Under the pieces are notes generated by a model. That model ran no database searches. It saw nothing but the letters and a program-made list of their open reading frames with translations, and had not been told where the DNA came from. Source: Fibrobacter sp. UBA4297 (lineage in GTDB: Bacteria > Fibrobacterota > Fibrobacteria > Fibrobacterales > Fibrobacteraceae). Taken from it: DNA of 64,000 nucleotides. Each line of letters opens with the position of its first letter. Position 1 is the stretch's first letter. Location of the stretch: the NCBI RefSeq assembly GCF_002394865.1, contig NZ_DGUZ01000015.1:1-64000 (forward strand), given 5' to 3'. The position numbers were made by a program, and so were the translations under genes. This document shows, piece by piece, positions 50,636-59,509 of this stretch.

Positions 50636-51226
50636 TTAAACAAACACGACTTCGTTGCCTGTGCGAGGAGTTTCCGCGCGGTTCGGAAGTCCCGATTCCG
50701 TATCGGCATAGCCAATCGCCACAGAAGCGTAAACGCGTTCATCTTCCTTAAGGCCAAGGCCGCGCAGGTATTCCAAAAGCGTCGGGTCTTCGTTCAGCCA
50801 CTTGAGCTGATTGATATAGCAACTGCCAAGGTCAAGTTCGTTTGCAGCAAGCATCATGTTTTCGACAGCGCAGGCGACATCGGCCATGTTGTTGCCATAT
50901 TCTTTTTTATTCGCAACGACGATAAGCACAGGCGCCGTATAGCAGAAAGAATAATTGCCCTTGCGCGAAAGCGTGATAGAATTCTTGAGGCTCTTGTAAA
51001 GGTCTTCGCGAAGTTCCATCGCTGCAAATGCGGATTGCACGAGTTCCTTGAGCTTTGCAATCACCGCCGCATCCGAAATCACAAAGAAGTGGTTACTCTG
51101 CGCATTGCCGCCAGTAGGTCCAAAGCGCCCTGCTTCGACAATGGTTTGCAATTTTTCAAGTTCAACAGGCTGAGCCTTGAACTTGCGCGTACTGCGGCGT
51201 GTCTTGATAGCTTCGAGTGTATTCAT
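50636..51226 (-). CDS. Nitroreductase-family FMN oxidoreductase
   Basis: 196 residues. NAD(P)H-dependent flavoprotein of the nitroreductase fold. The FMN-binding start AIKTRRSTRKFKAQPVE, GPTGGNAQSNHFFV, the NMADVACAVENMMLAANEL core helix, and LGSCYINQLKW are typical, as is the late VYASVAIGYAD strand. The physiological substrate is not evident. ATG 51226 matches the family start; the longer ORF from 51325 runs into the neighbouring gene. It follows three co-directional lipoprotein genes but is separated by only 16 bases, so it may be in their operon. Confidence 0.87.
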   Translation of the reverse strand: MNTLEAIKTRRSTRKFKAQPVELEKLQTIVEAGRFGPTGGNAQSNHFFVISDAAVIAKLKELVQSAFAAMELREDLYKSLKNSITLSRKGNYSFCYTAPVLIVVANKKEYGNNMADVACAVENMMLAANELDLGSCYINQLKWLNEDPTLLEYLRGLGLKEDERVYASVAIGYADTESGLPNRAETPRTGNEVVFV

Positions 51227-51242
51227 ATTTTTAAATGTAATA

Positions 51243-53450
51243 TTATTCTTCTGGCTCTTCAATGCCGGACAAATACCATGTGCCACTTGTCGTCGGAGTA
51301 AAACGATAAACCATCCCGTCAACATCCACGGTATAAAGCATGGTGCTTACGCGGGTTCCGCCTGCAAAACGGCTCAAGTCTAGCGGGTCCGGCAAAGAAA
51401 CGCCTTCCCTTTCACGCAATTCAACTTTACCCCACCGAGTTTCGCTACCGGATTTAACGCAACTCCAAAGCGCCGAAGTTTCCTTGTTCCAATGCAAGCC
51501 CACATTCGAAAGTGTATCGCAGCTTCCTAGACTATCGCGATACACATAGCTGACAGATGTTACAGTATCAACATCAAACCACATGTTCAACGCAGTGCAT
51601 CTATAGTATACCCCATCGTACCTTTTTACAGTATTGAGCAACGCCCAGGAACAAATATCACCCGCCTTTTCCGGAGCAGTAAGTTTTTCCTTGTCTACAG
51701 AATGCCACTTACCATCCTCGCACATGTAATATTCATCATCGTAAATTTTTTTCAAATAGTTATAGGGAACCACATTTTCACATGTATCCATGTTAATCAC
51801 AGGAGCATTCGCTTCGGCACTATCGAGCTTACGCCATTTGTACACCACGCTGGAATCACTCCTTTTCAAGCCACTATTTTCGCAAATAAAATAATTCAAA
51901 CTGTCCTTTGATATCTTTCTCAGTTGTTTTTCAGTGCACGGTTCACCCGCATAGACTGGCCACGGGATTTCGGCCCATACGCTATCGCCAGCAGCGTAAT
52001 CCGCATAACTACGACATCCATAATAAATTCCAAGGTGTTTCCCCTTTTCATTATCCTTTGCACAATGGCCGATAGAGTATGTCAACGAATCCACCTCAAA
52101 CCATTTTGTATTAATGCACTGCACATATAAATTATCCAGCTTTTTCGTATCGCCATAACCATTGGTATAGCACCCTCCGAATTTCGCGGTCGCTTTCGCT
52201 TCGATATACTTTGCAAAAGCCGCAGAATCTTTCCGGGAAATTTCCTTACCGGCATACTTATCGTTCCAGGCACAATTATCCGATTTGTCGCATTCGCAAA
52301 TAAACAACGAATCCCTAGCATAAATAGCCACGCCATTCTTGGAACTCCCACAGGAACCATAATAGCTATCTAGCAGTTTATCATGGTGCACATTCTTTTT
52401 CCAGATATTCGAATTATTTTCACACAAATATTCATCGCCCTTGAACGAGACAATAGACTTCATATTACGCAGACACAGTCCAAGGGTATCCTCGATAGGA
52501 TTTTTTAATCTCCATTGCGCATCATATCCGCTATAGCCATTTGGGTCATAATAAAAACATTTTCCATAGAACTTACTAAACTTCTTCTCGATTCTCACAA
52601 AATCTTTCGTCGTGAATTTCATTTCATAAATTTGGCTAAAAAAGTCCTTCTGCATATATTTCAAGTCCACAGCAGTATCCCTCGAAACACTCCGGAATAC
52701 AGTCACGAGTGAATCTTCGTCAGGGACATTTTCAAAAGTCGAAAGCCATGCATCTGCCGCCGTAATAGCCATCGCCGTATCCACAAAGTTCTTCTCGGCA
52801 TAGTAATCTCGCAACTTCTTAAAATCACTATAGAACAAACTATCCGAAATTTCGTGCCTGCAAATCACATACAAAAGCAAATCGCTAAACCCAAGGCCGT
52901 GAGAAGAAATTTCATACGTTTTGATTTGATTTGCATTGAGGCCAAACCGTTTCGACATTTCTTCCAAAACCGTATCTTCGGCATCTGTAAAACTGTAATT
53001 TTCCTGCTTTACAAAATGCTCGATACGCGAAGAAGCTAGCGCCATGTAAATATTCTGGCTGATGTTATAGTTGCGGCTATTCGAATTTAGGCGATGGTAC
53101 TGCGTAAATTCCATCTTGGATTTTTCGTCATACGTAAACTCCGTTACAATTCTCAAAAGCGGATATTCAACATCCTTGGAATCCATGGTGAAACGATTTC
53201 CCTTCCAACTCGTAGAATCCTTCGACAACTCGATTGTATCTACAGCATTCAGTTGCCCATCAACAACTTCAATACGGACCATTGAAGGCTTCATCGTTGG
53301 CAAAAACTCAACCGCTACACTCACTGACGCCGGTGAATACTGGTATCCGTTTTCGTCCATTCGGGTAACAATTACGCCATCATCGTTATCGGAACAGGCG
53401 GCAAAATACAACGCCGCAAACATCGTCAAAACAGCACTTTTAAATTTCAT
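51243..53450 (-). CDS. Large Cys-rich lipoprotein (tandem family member 3)
   Basis: 735 residues. Lipobox ALYFAAC, then a conserved N-terminal block shared with the two genes upstream (MDENGYQYSPASV), a helical domain with CRHEISDSLFYSDFKKLRDY and ADAWLSTF, and a long C-terminal series of Cys-paired modules (YYMCEDGKWHSVD, YYRCTALNMW, NYFICENSG). These modules resemble those in the FISUMP lipoprotein at 48441. It has more modules than its two paralogues. ATG 53450 is five bases after GGAGG. It overlaps closely with the upstream gene, so they form one operon. Function unknown. Confidence 0.78.
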   Translation of the reverse strand: MKFKSAVLTMFAALYFAACSDNDDGVIVTRMDENGYQYSPASVSVAVEFLPTMKPSMVRIEVVDGQLNAVDTIELSKDSTSWKGNRFTMDSKDVEYPLLRIVTEFTYDEKSKMEFTQYHRLNSNSRNYNISQNIYMALASSRIEHFVKQENYSFTDAEDTVLEEMSKRFGLNANQIKTYEISSHGLGFSDLLLYVICRHEISDSLFYSDFKKLRDYYAEKNFVDTAMAITAADAWLSTFENVPDEDSLVTVFRSVSRDTAVDLKYMQKDFFSQIYEMKFTTKDFVRIEKKFSKFYGKCFYYDPNGYSGYDAQWRLKNPIEDTLGLCLRNMKSIVSFKGDEYLCENNSNIWKKNVHHDKLLDSYYGSCGSSKNGVAIYARDSLFICECDKSDNCAWNDKYAGKEISRKDSAAFAKYIEAKATAKFGGCYTNGYGDTKKLDNLYVQCINTKWFEVDSLTYSIGHCAKDNEKGKHLGIYYGCRSYADYAAGDSVWAEIPWPVYAGEPCTEKQLRKISKDSLNYFICENSGLKRSDSSVVYKWRKLDSAEANAPVINMDTCENVVPYNYLKKIYDDEYYMCEDGKWHSVDKEKLTAPEKAGDICSWALLNTVKRYDGVYYRCTALNMWFDVDTVTSVSYVYRDSLGSCDTLSNVGLHWNKETSALWSCVKSGSETRWGKVELREREGVSLPDPLDLSRFAGGTRVSTMLYTVDVDGMVYRFTPTTSGTWYLSGIEEPEE

Positions 53451-53464
53451 CATTTCCTCCAAAA

Positions 53465-55141
53465 TCATTTATCTTGTTTTTGCCAATAGTAATCGCAACC
53501 GGGATCAAATCGTATTTCAGGCACTACAACACCATCTTCATTTTTACACGCATCCGTTGCTTCACAGACAAAAGAAAAACCTTCATGTTCTACGACTTCG
53601 CCAAAATGTATATAATAGCATTCTTCCCCATAATATTCTGGAGCCGATATTTCCTTCCATATATTCAGCCACGCCAAGTAATGATCATCATACCGGCTCC
53701 CTTCACACGAATAGTAAGCTCCCAAATGTTCTGCTTTATCCCTTGAACAGCCTCCCAGATAATACGTCAGTGAATCAATCCGCACCCATTTACCTAATTG
53801 GCACTCGACAAAAACACTATCCAGTAGATATTTTTCGTCCGAAGAGGAATTGTTCGATCGGCAAGTTCCAAATTTTTGCACCCCCCTCGCATTCAAAACG
53901 GGCACATACAGCGAGTCACCTTCCCCGATATCCTTATTCACATACTTATCCGACCAAGAGCACTTATCACCTTTACATTCGCAGAAGAACAGTGAATCCT
54001 TCATATAAAAAAACTGATTTTTTGTCGCAGAAGAACCGCACTCCCCAAACCTGTATTTCAACAAAGTATCGATTTCGCTTTCGACTTTCCATATATTATC
54101 TTTTTCTTTGCACAAGTAATACGCATCGTTATATTCAGCAACGGTAGAAGTCTGCATCAGGCACAAGCCAAGCGAATCCTCAACAGGGTCCACCAATCGA
54201 TAATAACACGTAGACGACCAACCTTCATTTTCGCAGGGGCAAACAAACTTGCGGCCATAAAACTCACTTTCTTTATTTTCTATTGCCACCTGGTTATTAT
54301 AACTATTGCATGGCGGCATAGTCATTCCATACATACGTTCAAAAACACGACCATAATTGGCATAGCTGACAAACAAAGTATCTCTCGAGAAGCTCTTGAA
54401 AGTAGGCCTGTTATTTTTATCTTTGCCCGGAGCAAAAGTAGAAAGCCACGCATCCGCAGCACGGACAATCATTGAAGAATCGATTTTCCCCGTCTTGGCA
54501 AAATATTCATTCAGTTCCTTGTAATCGTCATAAAAAAAGCGATCCGAAATTTCGTGACGGCAGTAAAGGTACGGTTCATACAATTCCCAACGATTAACAT
54601 AGTTAACATCCCTGAACCGGTATGTATTCCACGCATTAAAATCGGCCTTGAAAATATCCGTCATCTCGGAATACGCCTTTTCTTCGGCTTTAAAGAAATC
54701 ATAACCCTCTTTCTGCACCAACGTTTCAATGCGCCCCACCGCTAGCGATGCATTGAGATTCAGTTTCAAGTCTTTGTTGGATTCACGCAAATGCACATAC
54801 TGCGGGAACTCCACCTTCTTTTTCCCGTCCGAAAAGACCGCAACAAGCTTCACGTAAGGATTTTCATAATCACATTCAGAAACCTTAAAGACAAACGCAT
54901 TCTTAATGGTCGAATCCAGAGCAACCTCGATAGAATCCAGCGAATTCAACATGCTGTCAACACGGATAACCTTTACGGATTCAGGAACCAAGGGAGGAGC
55001 GTATTCAATTACACCCTGCAACTCCGTAGGAGAATACCGGAATCCGACATCGTCATACCTCGCCAAGACATGTTCTTCACTTTCAGAACATGATACCAAG
55101 CTCAACAAGGCAAACAAAAGCCAGATTGCTCTCATTCTCAT
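53465..55141 (-). CDS. Cys-rich lipoprotein (tandem family member 2)
   Basis: 558 residues with lipobox SLVSC. The same layout as its neighbours: YDDVGFRYSPTEL, LYCRHEISDRFFYDDYKELN, RAADAWLSTF, FKSFSRDTLF, then VEDSLGLCLM and Cys-paired modules (YYLCKEKDNIWKVE, DSLFFCECKGDKCSW, VFVECQLGKWVRIDSLTYYL). No catalytic motif is seen. AGGAG lies upstream of ATG 55141. Its stop (TGA) is 12 bases before the Shine-Dalgarno and start of the next gene. Probably exposed on the surface and disulfide-stabilised; function unknown. Confidence 0.78.
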   Translation of the reverse strand: MRMRAIWLLFALLSLVSCSESEEHVLARYDDVGFRYSPTELQGVIEYAPPLVPESVKVIRVDSMLNSLDSIEVALDSTIKNAFVFKVSECDYENPYVKLVAVFSDGKKKVEFPQYVHLRESNKDLKLNLNASLAVGRIETLVQKEGYDFFKAEEKAYSEMTDIFKADFNAWNTYRFRDVNYVNRWELYEPYLYCRHEISDRFFYDDYKELNEYFAKTGKIDSSMIVRAADAWLSTFAPGKDKNNRPTFKSFSRDTLFVSYANYGRVFERMYGMTMPPCNSYNNQVAIENKESEFYGRKFVCPCENEGWSSTCYYRLVDPVEDSLGLCLMQTSTVAEYNDAYYLCKEKDNIWKVESEIDTLLKYRFGECGSSATKNQFFYMKDSLFFCECKGDKCSWSDKYVNKDIGEGDSLYVPVLNARGVQKFGTCRSNNSSSDEKYLLDSVFVECQLGKWVRIDSLTYYLGGCSRDKAEHLGAYYSCEGSRYDDHYLAWLNIWKEISAPEYYGEECYYIHFGEVVEHEGFSFVCEATDACKNEDGVVVPEIRFDPGCDYYWQKQDK

Positions 55142-55147
55142 CACCTA

Positions 55148-56581
55148 TTACTCCTCTTCATTCTCCACCAATTTCCACGAAACCCGGTAATCGCGACCGA
55201 GCCAGGTACAGCTCACGAATACGCTATCGATTTGCCTCACTTCACCATCCAATTTTTCCGAGCACTTGCCAAAAAGTTGGACCGCCCGCGCATTCAACAC
55301 AGATGCATATAAACTATCATCTTTATTAAACGTACTATCGACATACTTGTCCGTCCAATCGCAACGGCTTAAGCTATCGCATTCACAGACAAACAGAGAA
55401 TCACTCAAATAGCCCAACTCACCATTGGATATATAATGACCCTTACAATTTCCATACATCTTGTTCAAAATCGTATCGCGATTAGATTCCACGTTCCATA
55501 CCGCGGAGCCGGACCTGCAGCGGTAATAAGCACCACTACTCACGGCAGCGGAATCCTTACTGTACAGGCACACTCCAACCGAGTCCTCTAGCAATGTCTG
55601 CATACGCCAAAAGCCAAGTCCCCTGTCATAAACAAAGGTACGCCCATTAAACGAACTGTACTTGTTTTTCAATTCAAAAAAAACGTCCTTGTATGTTCCA
55701 AATCCACTGAACTCGAAAGAAACTCCATACGCATGCTTAAAAAAGTTTTTATCGAATTGCCCTATGTTCACGACAGAATCTCTCGAAAGGCTCCTGTATT
55801 GAGTATTCCCATCATCATCGTCATAAGCAACAAATGTAGAAAGCCAGGCATCCGCCGACTTCGCCATCAAGGAGGAATCCGCAAGGCCACTCTTGGCAAA
55901 ACTTTCTCGGTACTCCTTGAATGTACTATAGAAAACGCTATCCGAAATTTCGTGGCGGCAATAGATGTACATCAAGAGACCATTCAAGTTGGCCTCATTT
56001 CCCGCGTATTCATAAACATCGAAACGGTTCGAAAAAATGCTATTCCATACGGTGTTAAAATTTGTTACAAGAGTATAGGCAAACTGCATTTCTATCATCG
56101 TCCGAGTCATCGCCGAATCAAATTCGAGCCCCTGCTCCCGCATCAACGTTTCAATACGCCCAGACATCACCGCTTCGGGGAGGTTCAGCTCAATTTCAAT
56201 ATTGGAATCTCTCAAGCGCACATACTGAGCAAATTCCATCTTTGCATTTTTACCCAACGGAAATACCGGCGCAATCTTTACAAACGGATGTTCGTAATCA
56301 CGATCGTCCACCTTAAAGGCATACTCCCCGTTATAATTCTTTTCAACAGGCACTTCAATAGAATCTACGGGATAAAGTTTTTCGTCAAGACGTACAATCT
56401 TGACTTTTTCCGGTTTCATGTTCTTGAGGTAATGGACCGTTCCGCGCATATACGCAGGAGAATATTGATACCCGTCTTTATCGTAGCGGGCGATGACTTC
56501 GTCACCGCCATCGACACTAGAACAGGCCACAATGCTCAAAAGAGCAAACAGCAGCGCAAAAGCCGCTTTTTTCATTTTCAT
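55148..56581 (-). CDS. Cys-rich lipoprotein (tandem family member 1)
   Basis: 477 residues with lipobox LSIVAC. Shares with the two following genes the start YDKDGYQYSPAYM, the YCRHEISDSVFYSTFKEYRE helix, ADAWLSTF, RSLSRDSV, LLEDSVGVCLY and the DSLFVCECDSLSRCDWTDKY module, but ends earlier, with fewer Cys modules. It is the first gene of the set. GGGAGA sits very close to ATG 56581, so ATG 56575 is an alternative start. The size series of 477, 558 and 735 residues suggests module gain or loss after duplication. Confidence 0.78.
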   Translation of the reverse strand: MKMKKAAFALLFALLSIVACSSVDGGDEVIARYDKDGYQYSPAYMRGTVHYLKNMKPEKVKIVRLDEKLYPVDSIEVPVEKNYNGEYAFKVDDRDYEHPFVKIAPVFPLGKNAKMEFAQYVRLRDSNIEIELNLPEAVMSGRIETLMREQGLEFDSAMTRTMIEMQFAYTLVTNFNTVWNSIFSNRFDVYEYAGNEANLNGLLMYIYCRHEISDSVFYSTFKEYRESFAKSGLADSSLMAKSADAWLSTFVAYDDDDGNTQYRSLSRDSVVNIGQFDKNFFKHAYGVSFEFSGFGTYKDVFFELKNKYSSFNGRTFVYDRGLGFWRMQTLLEDSVGVCLYSKDSAAVSSGAYYRCRSGSAVWNVESNRDTILNKMYGNCKGHYISNGELGYLSDSLFVCECDSLSRCDWTDKYVDSTFNKDDSLYASVLNARAVQLFGKCSEKLDGEVRQIDSVFVSCTWLGRDYRVSWKLVENEEE

Positions 56582-56641
56582 TTCTCCCTATTTTCTGCAA
56601 ATATACAAACTCTATTTAGAACAGAGTATATAAAACAGGCA

Positions 56642-56661
56642 ATCCGGCCTAAAGGCCGGAT
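56642..56661. repeat. Perfect hairpin upstream of the Cys-rich lipoprotein genes
   Basis: ATCCGGCC-TAAA-GGCCGGAT followed by GAAAT. Similar to the TGACA hairpins but with a divergent tail. Confidence 0.65.
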
Positions 56662-56697
56662 GAAATGCTGAAAGGCGGAACTATTTAACAAGATGGC

Positions 56698-56762
56698 GAT
56701 TCCCGATCATCCCCGTCATCCCCGTCATCCCCGTCAAGCGAGGACAGGCGTCGGGAATGACA
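56698..56762. repeat. TGACA hairpin with a 9-bp tandem repeat in its loop
   Basis: ATTCCCGA at 56699-56706 pairs with TCGGGAAT at 56751-56758, followed by GACA. The loop holds CATCCCCGT three times in tandem (56708-56734). Confidence 0.75.
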
Positions 56763-56782
56763 ATCGTCGAGATGCGCTCGGA

Positions 56783-58138
56783 TTATTTATCCAGCGGAAG
56801 CATCAAGATACGGGACTTGCGCTTTTGATTGTAATGTTCACGCTTGGAAGGCGGGAGTTCGTCAACTGTACCATCTTCAAAACCAAGCTGGTAGAACCAA
56901 TCAAGCGCCTGGGTCGTAAGTAAGAACAACTTCTTGTAGCCCTTCATGCGGCCAAGCGAAATCAGGTGACGCACAATTGCATCGCCAATGCCCGACTTGC
57001 GGTAGTTCGCACCGACAGCGATGCCAGCAACTTCGGCCATTCCATTTTCAAACGCATGGAGCGCACCGCAGCCGTGAACGCTATTATCAATGCTATAGAC
57101 AACGTAATCATCCAGTTTTTCGGAAATAGATTCCTGCGTACGCGGCACAAGGTAACCTTTTGCAATGTAATCCTGCATGATACGGAGGATATCCGGGATG
57201 TCTTCGATAGTCGCCGGGCGGATACTGGAGTACTGGTTTGCGTACACCATGGTGCCGTCACCGCGGGCAGAGAATACTTCTTGCAGCACGCTGCCCTGGA
57301 ATTCACCGCTCAACAAGTGAACACGGTTTGCGCCCGCTTCGCAAGCGTTAATGGCGTTCATCAGGTAATCCATCTGTGCAAAGTCAAGCACATCGGAATT
57401 GAGTTCCAGAAGTTCCTTCGCCTGGTCCACGTCCATCGCAGAAATAAGCCCGTTGTCCGTCGGTTCAAGATACTTCGTATTCTTGCCCGTCACAAGACCT
57501 TCGAGCTTGATGCCGCTTTCACTTCCGATAAAGAACAACTTCCCGACTTTAAGGTACTTGCAGAGTTCAGTTGCAAGTTCCGTACTCGAAATGTTGTAGG
57601 CACGCCCAATCTTATTCCAGCCAATCGGCGGGATGATCGGCACAAATTTCTCGTTCATGAGCTGTTCGAGCAAGTCGCGCTGGATGCGTTCAATACGGCC
57701 GGTGCGCATGTAGTCGACACCGTTGATGACGCCCATGCTGCGTGCCAAAATCCAGTTGCCCTGAATGCCGCTAAGCCCGCTCGCCGTGAGGTGGCTCATG
57801 ATACGCTGAGCCACTCCCAAAGACGCCTGCTCCACAAGCGGGAGCGCCTCTTCGTTCGTGAGTCTCACGCCGTTATGGAATTCCGTTTCAAGGCCCCATG
57901 CCTTGAGCTGAGCGTCAATGCTATTTCGCGTGCCCGGCACGATAATTATACGGATGCCCGCCTTATGCAAAAGGGCGATATCGCGCATCAGCACGGGGAA
58001 CATCGGATGGTCCATCAGGCTATCGTCAATCTTCAGGACAAAAAGCTGCCCCTTGAACCTATCCATGTAGCCAAACACTTCCCGGATGAATCCGGCAACT
58101 TCGAAGTGCTGAGAATAAAAATCAGACGCTGTACTCAT
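56783..58138 (-). CDS. argA: N-acetylglutamate synthase (amino-acid kinase plus GNAT)
   Basis: First step of arginine synthesis: acetylates glutamate with acetyl-CoA. 451 residues. Residues about 25-290 form an amino-acid-kinase-like domain (FVLKIDDSLMDHP, IRIIIVPGTRNSIDAQLKAWG, NGVRLTNEEAL), which in this family is a regulatory arginine-binding domain. Residues about 305-440 are a GNAT acetyltransferase with VAGIAVGANYRKSGIGDAIV as the acetyl-CoA loop. This is the standard ArgA two-domain layout. No Shine-Dalgarno. The FKBP gene is 22 bases upstream on the same strand. Confidence 0.9.
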   Translation of the reverse strand: MSTASDFYSQHFEVAGFIREVFGYMDRFKGQLFVLKIDDSLMDHPMFPVLMRDIALLHKAGIRIIIVPGTRNSIDAQLKAWGLETEFHNGVRLTNEEALPLVEQASLGVAQRIMSHLTASGLSGIQGNWILARSMGVINGVDYMRTGRIERIQRDLLEQLMNEKFVPIIPPIGWNKIGRAYNISSTELATELCKYLKVGKLFFIGSESGIKLEGLVTGKNTKYLEPTDNGLISAMDVDQAKELLELNSDVLDFAQMDYLMNAINACEAGANRVHLLSGEFQGSVLQEVFSARGDGTMVYANQYSSIRPATIEDIPDILRIMQDYIAKGYLVPRTQESISEKLDDYVVYSIDNSVHGCGALHAFENGMAEVAGIAVGANYRKSGIGDAIVRHLISLGRMKGYKKLFLLTTQALDWFYQLGFEDGTVDELPPSKREHYNQKRKSRILMLPLDK

Positions 58139-58160
58139 GCGCTAAAAAGTAGCAAAACAA

Positions 58161-58970
58161 CTAAGGGGCTACAACATCCAACAGCTCCACTTCGAACACC
58201 AAAAGCGCGTTCGGCGGAATCGAAGGAGGAGCGCCCGTCTCACCGTAAGCCAAGGCACTCGGAATCCACGCCCTGACCTTTTCGCCAACCTTCATTTCAA
58301 GGAGCAGATCCTGCCAGCCTTCGATGACAGAGGTCACAGCAAACTCCATCGGAGCGCCGCGTTTGACACTATTGTCAAATTCAACACCGTTTAGGAGCGA
58401 ACCGACGTAGTGGACTTTAACCTTGTCGGTCGCCTTGGGCTTAATTCCAGTTCCTTCCTTGAGGATGAGATACTGCACGCCCTTTTTCGTGACCCAGATT
58501 CTCGGATCCTGGATGTTCTTTGCAAGGAATGCCGCCTGGTCGCTCAACGACTTGCGTGCAGCCGACGCCTCGTCAATATCCTTTTGTATCTGCATCTGGT
58601 TGAGCAAGTCCTGAAGCGCGGCTTCTGACTGGGAATCCGTCATAAGGATTTCGCGAGAGGAATCTAAGACATCGCGCATGGCATCCATAAGGACATCAAG
58701 CTTTACGGGCACATTGATATTCGAGACAGCCCTGCCAAAGTCAACGCCAAGCGCATAGCTGTAGCGGTCTACGGCATTGTCCAAAAAGACCTTCTGTTCA
58801 TGGGATTCGCCAGGTTCTGGCACCGGGTTCAAATCAGGAGCCGATGGGGCAGTTTTCTCTTCAGCAACCGGGGCGATACACGGGCTAACAGCGGGTGCAG
58901 GTTTACTGCCACCGCATGCGACAAGAGCTCCCCCAATAAAAATGATCGGCAAACAACGAAAATTTTTCAT
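58161..58970 (-). CDS. FKBP-type peptidyl-prolyl isomerase lipoprotein (FkpA/Mip-like)
   Basis: 269 residues. Lipobox ALVAC (Cys19), a Pro/Ala-rich linker, a helical dimerisation region (about 70-150: DRYSYALGVDFGRAV, NQMQIQKDIDEASAARKSLS) and a C-terminal FKBP domain (about 165-268). The FKBP pocket residues are seen in VKVHYVGSLLNGVEFDNSVK, VIEGWQDLLLEMKVGEKVRA, WIPSALAYG and PNALLVFEVELLDV. It would help fold envelope proteins at the outer membrane. It may be co-transcribed with argA, 22 bases downstream. Confidence 0.9.
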   Translation of the reverse strand: MKNFRCLPIIFIGGALVACGGSKPAPAVSPCIAPVAEEKTAPSAPDLNPVPEPGESHEQKVFLDNAVDRYSYALGVDFGRAVSNINVPVKLDVLMDAMRDVLDSSREILMTDSQSEAALQDLLNQMQIQKDIDEASAARKSLSDQAAFLAKNIQDPRIWVTKKGVQYLILKEGTGIKPKATDKVKVHYVGSLLNGVEFDNSVKRGAPMEFAVTSVIEGWQDLLLEMKVGEKVRAWIPSALAYGETGAPPSIPPNALLVFEVELLDVVAP

Positions 58971-59142
58971 AAAATCAGATCCGATACTGAATTACGCTCC
59001 TTAAAAATACCTTTTTTAGCTAAAAAATGGAAAAAAATGTGTTCTATATCTCTAATTTACTATAAATGTAAAGAAAATCACACACTACCCCTTTAAAAAT
59101 ACTTACTTTTTTGCTATCTTCGCATTGAAAGGAAAATTTACA

Positions 59143-59391
59143 ATGAATAAAAGCTTTAAGTGTTATATAGATTCGGCAACAGCACAAAAAGCGCTATTCG
59201 AAGAATCCATTAATAACGTTAAAGACGCCCTTGAAAAAGCTGTAGCGGAATCCACAATACAAGATGACCAGGAAATTCAGCTTATCAGGAAGTCTGAACC
59301 TGTCTACTCGACCGGCTGGCTAAAGGGTTCCCTCTCCTATCCGTGGGCAATCGTAAGCGTCATCATACCGTCGATCATCGAAAATCTGTAA
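59143..59391 (+). CDS. Small 82-residue protein of unknown function
   Basis: MNKSFKCYIDSATAQKALFE begins a mostly helical, acidic protein (SINNVKDALEKAVAESTIQD) that ends with a hydrophobic stretch, SYPWAIVSVIIPSIIENL. No signal peptide and no known family. AAAGGAAA precedes ATG 59143, and an intrinsic terminator follows 28 bases after the stop, so it looks like a complete monocistronic gene. The TTG at 59125 would overlap the Shine-Dalgarno. The upstream spacer (58971-59142) is AT-rich with no further feature. Confidence 0.65.
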   Translation: MNKSFKCYIDSATAQKALFEESINNVKDALEKAVAESTIQDDQEIQLIRKSEPVYSTGWLKGSLSYPWAIVSVIIPSIIENL

Positions 59392-59419
59392 TTTAAAGTT
59401 CATACTTTAACTCCGAAAC

Positions 59420-59447
59420 GCCCGCCCCAAGCGGGCTTTGTTTTTTT
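59420..59447 (+). terminator. Terminator of the 82-residue protein gene
   Basis: GCCCGC-CCCAA-GCGGGC followed by TTTGTTTTTTT. Confidence 0.88.
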
Positions 59448-59509
59448 AAAGAAAAAACACCTTTGGCGGTTAGCCTATTTTTTTTATTTTTGCAAAAAAC
59501 GGAGATTTT

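Noticed and set aside
53453..53471. Possible frameshift or fusion between two Cys-rich lipoprotein genes
   Set aside because: Each gene has its own Shine-Dalgarno, start and lipobox; the short overlap of extended ORFs is ordinary operon packing.
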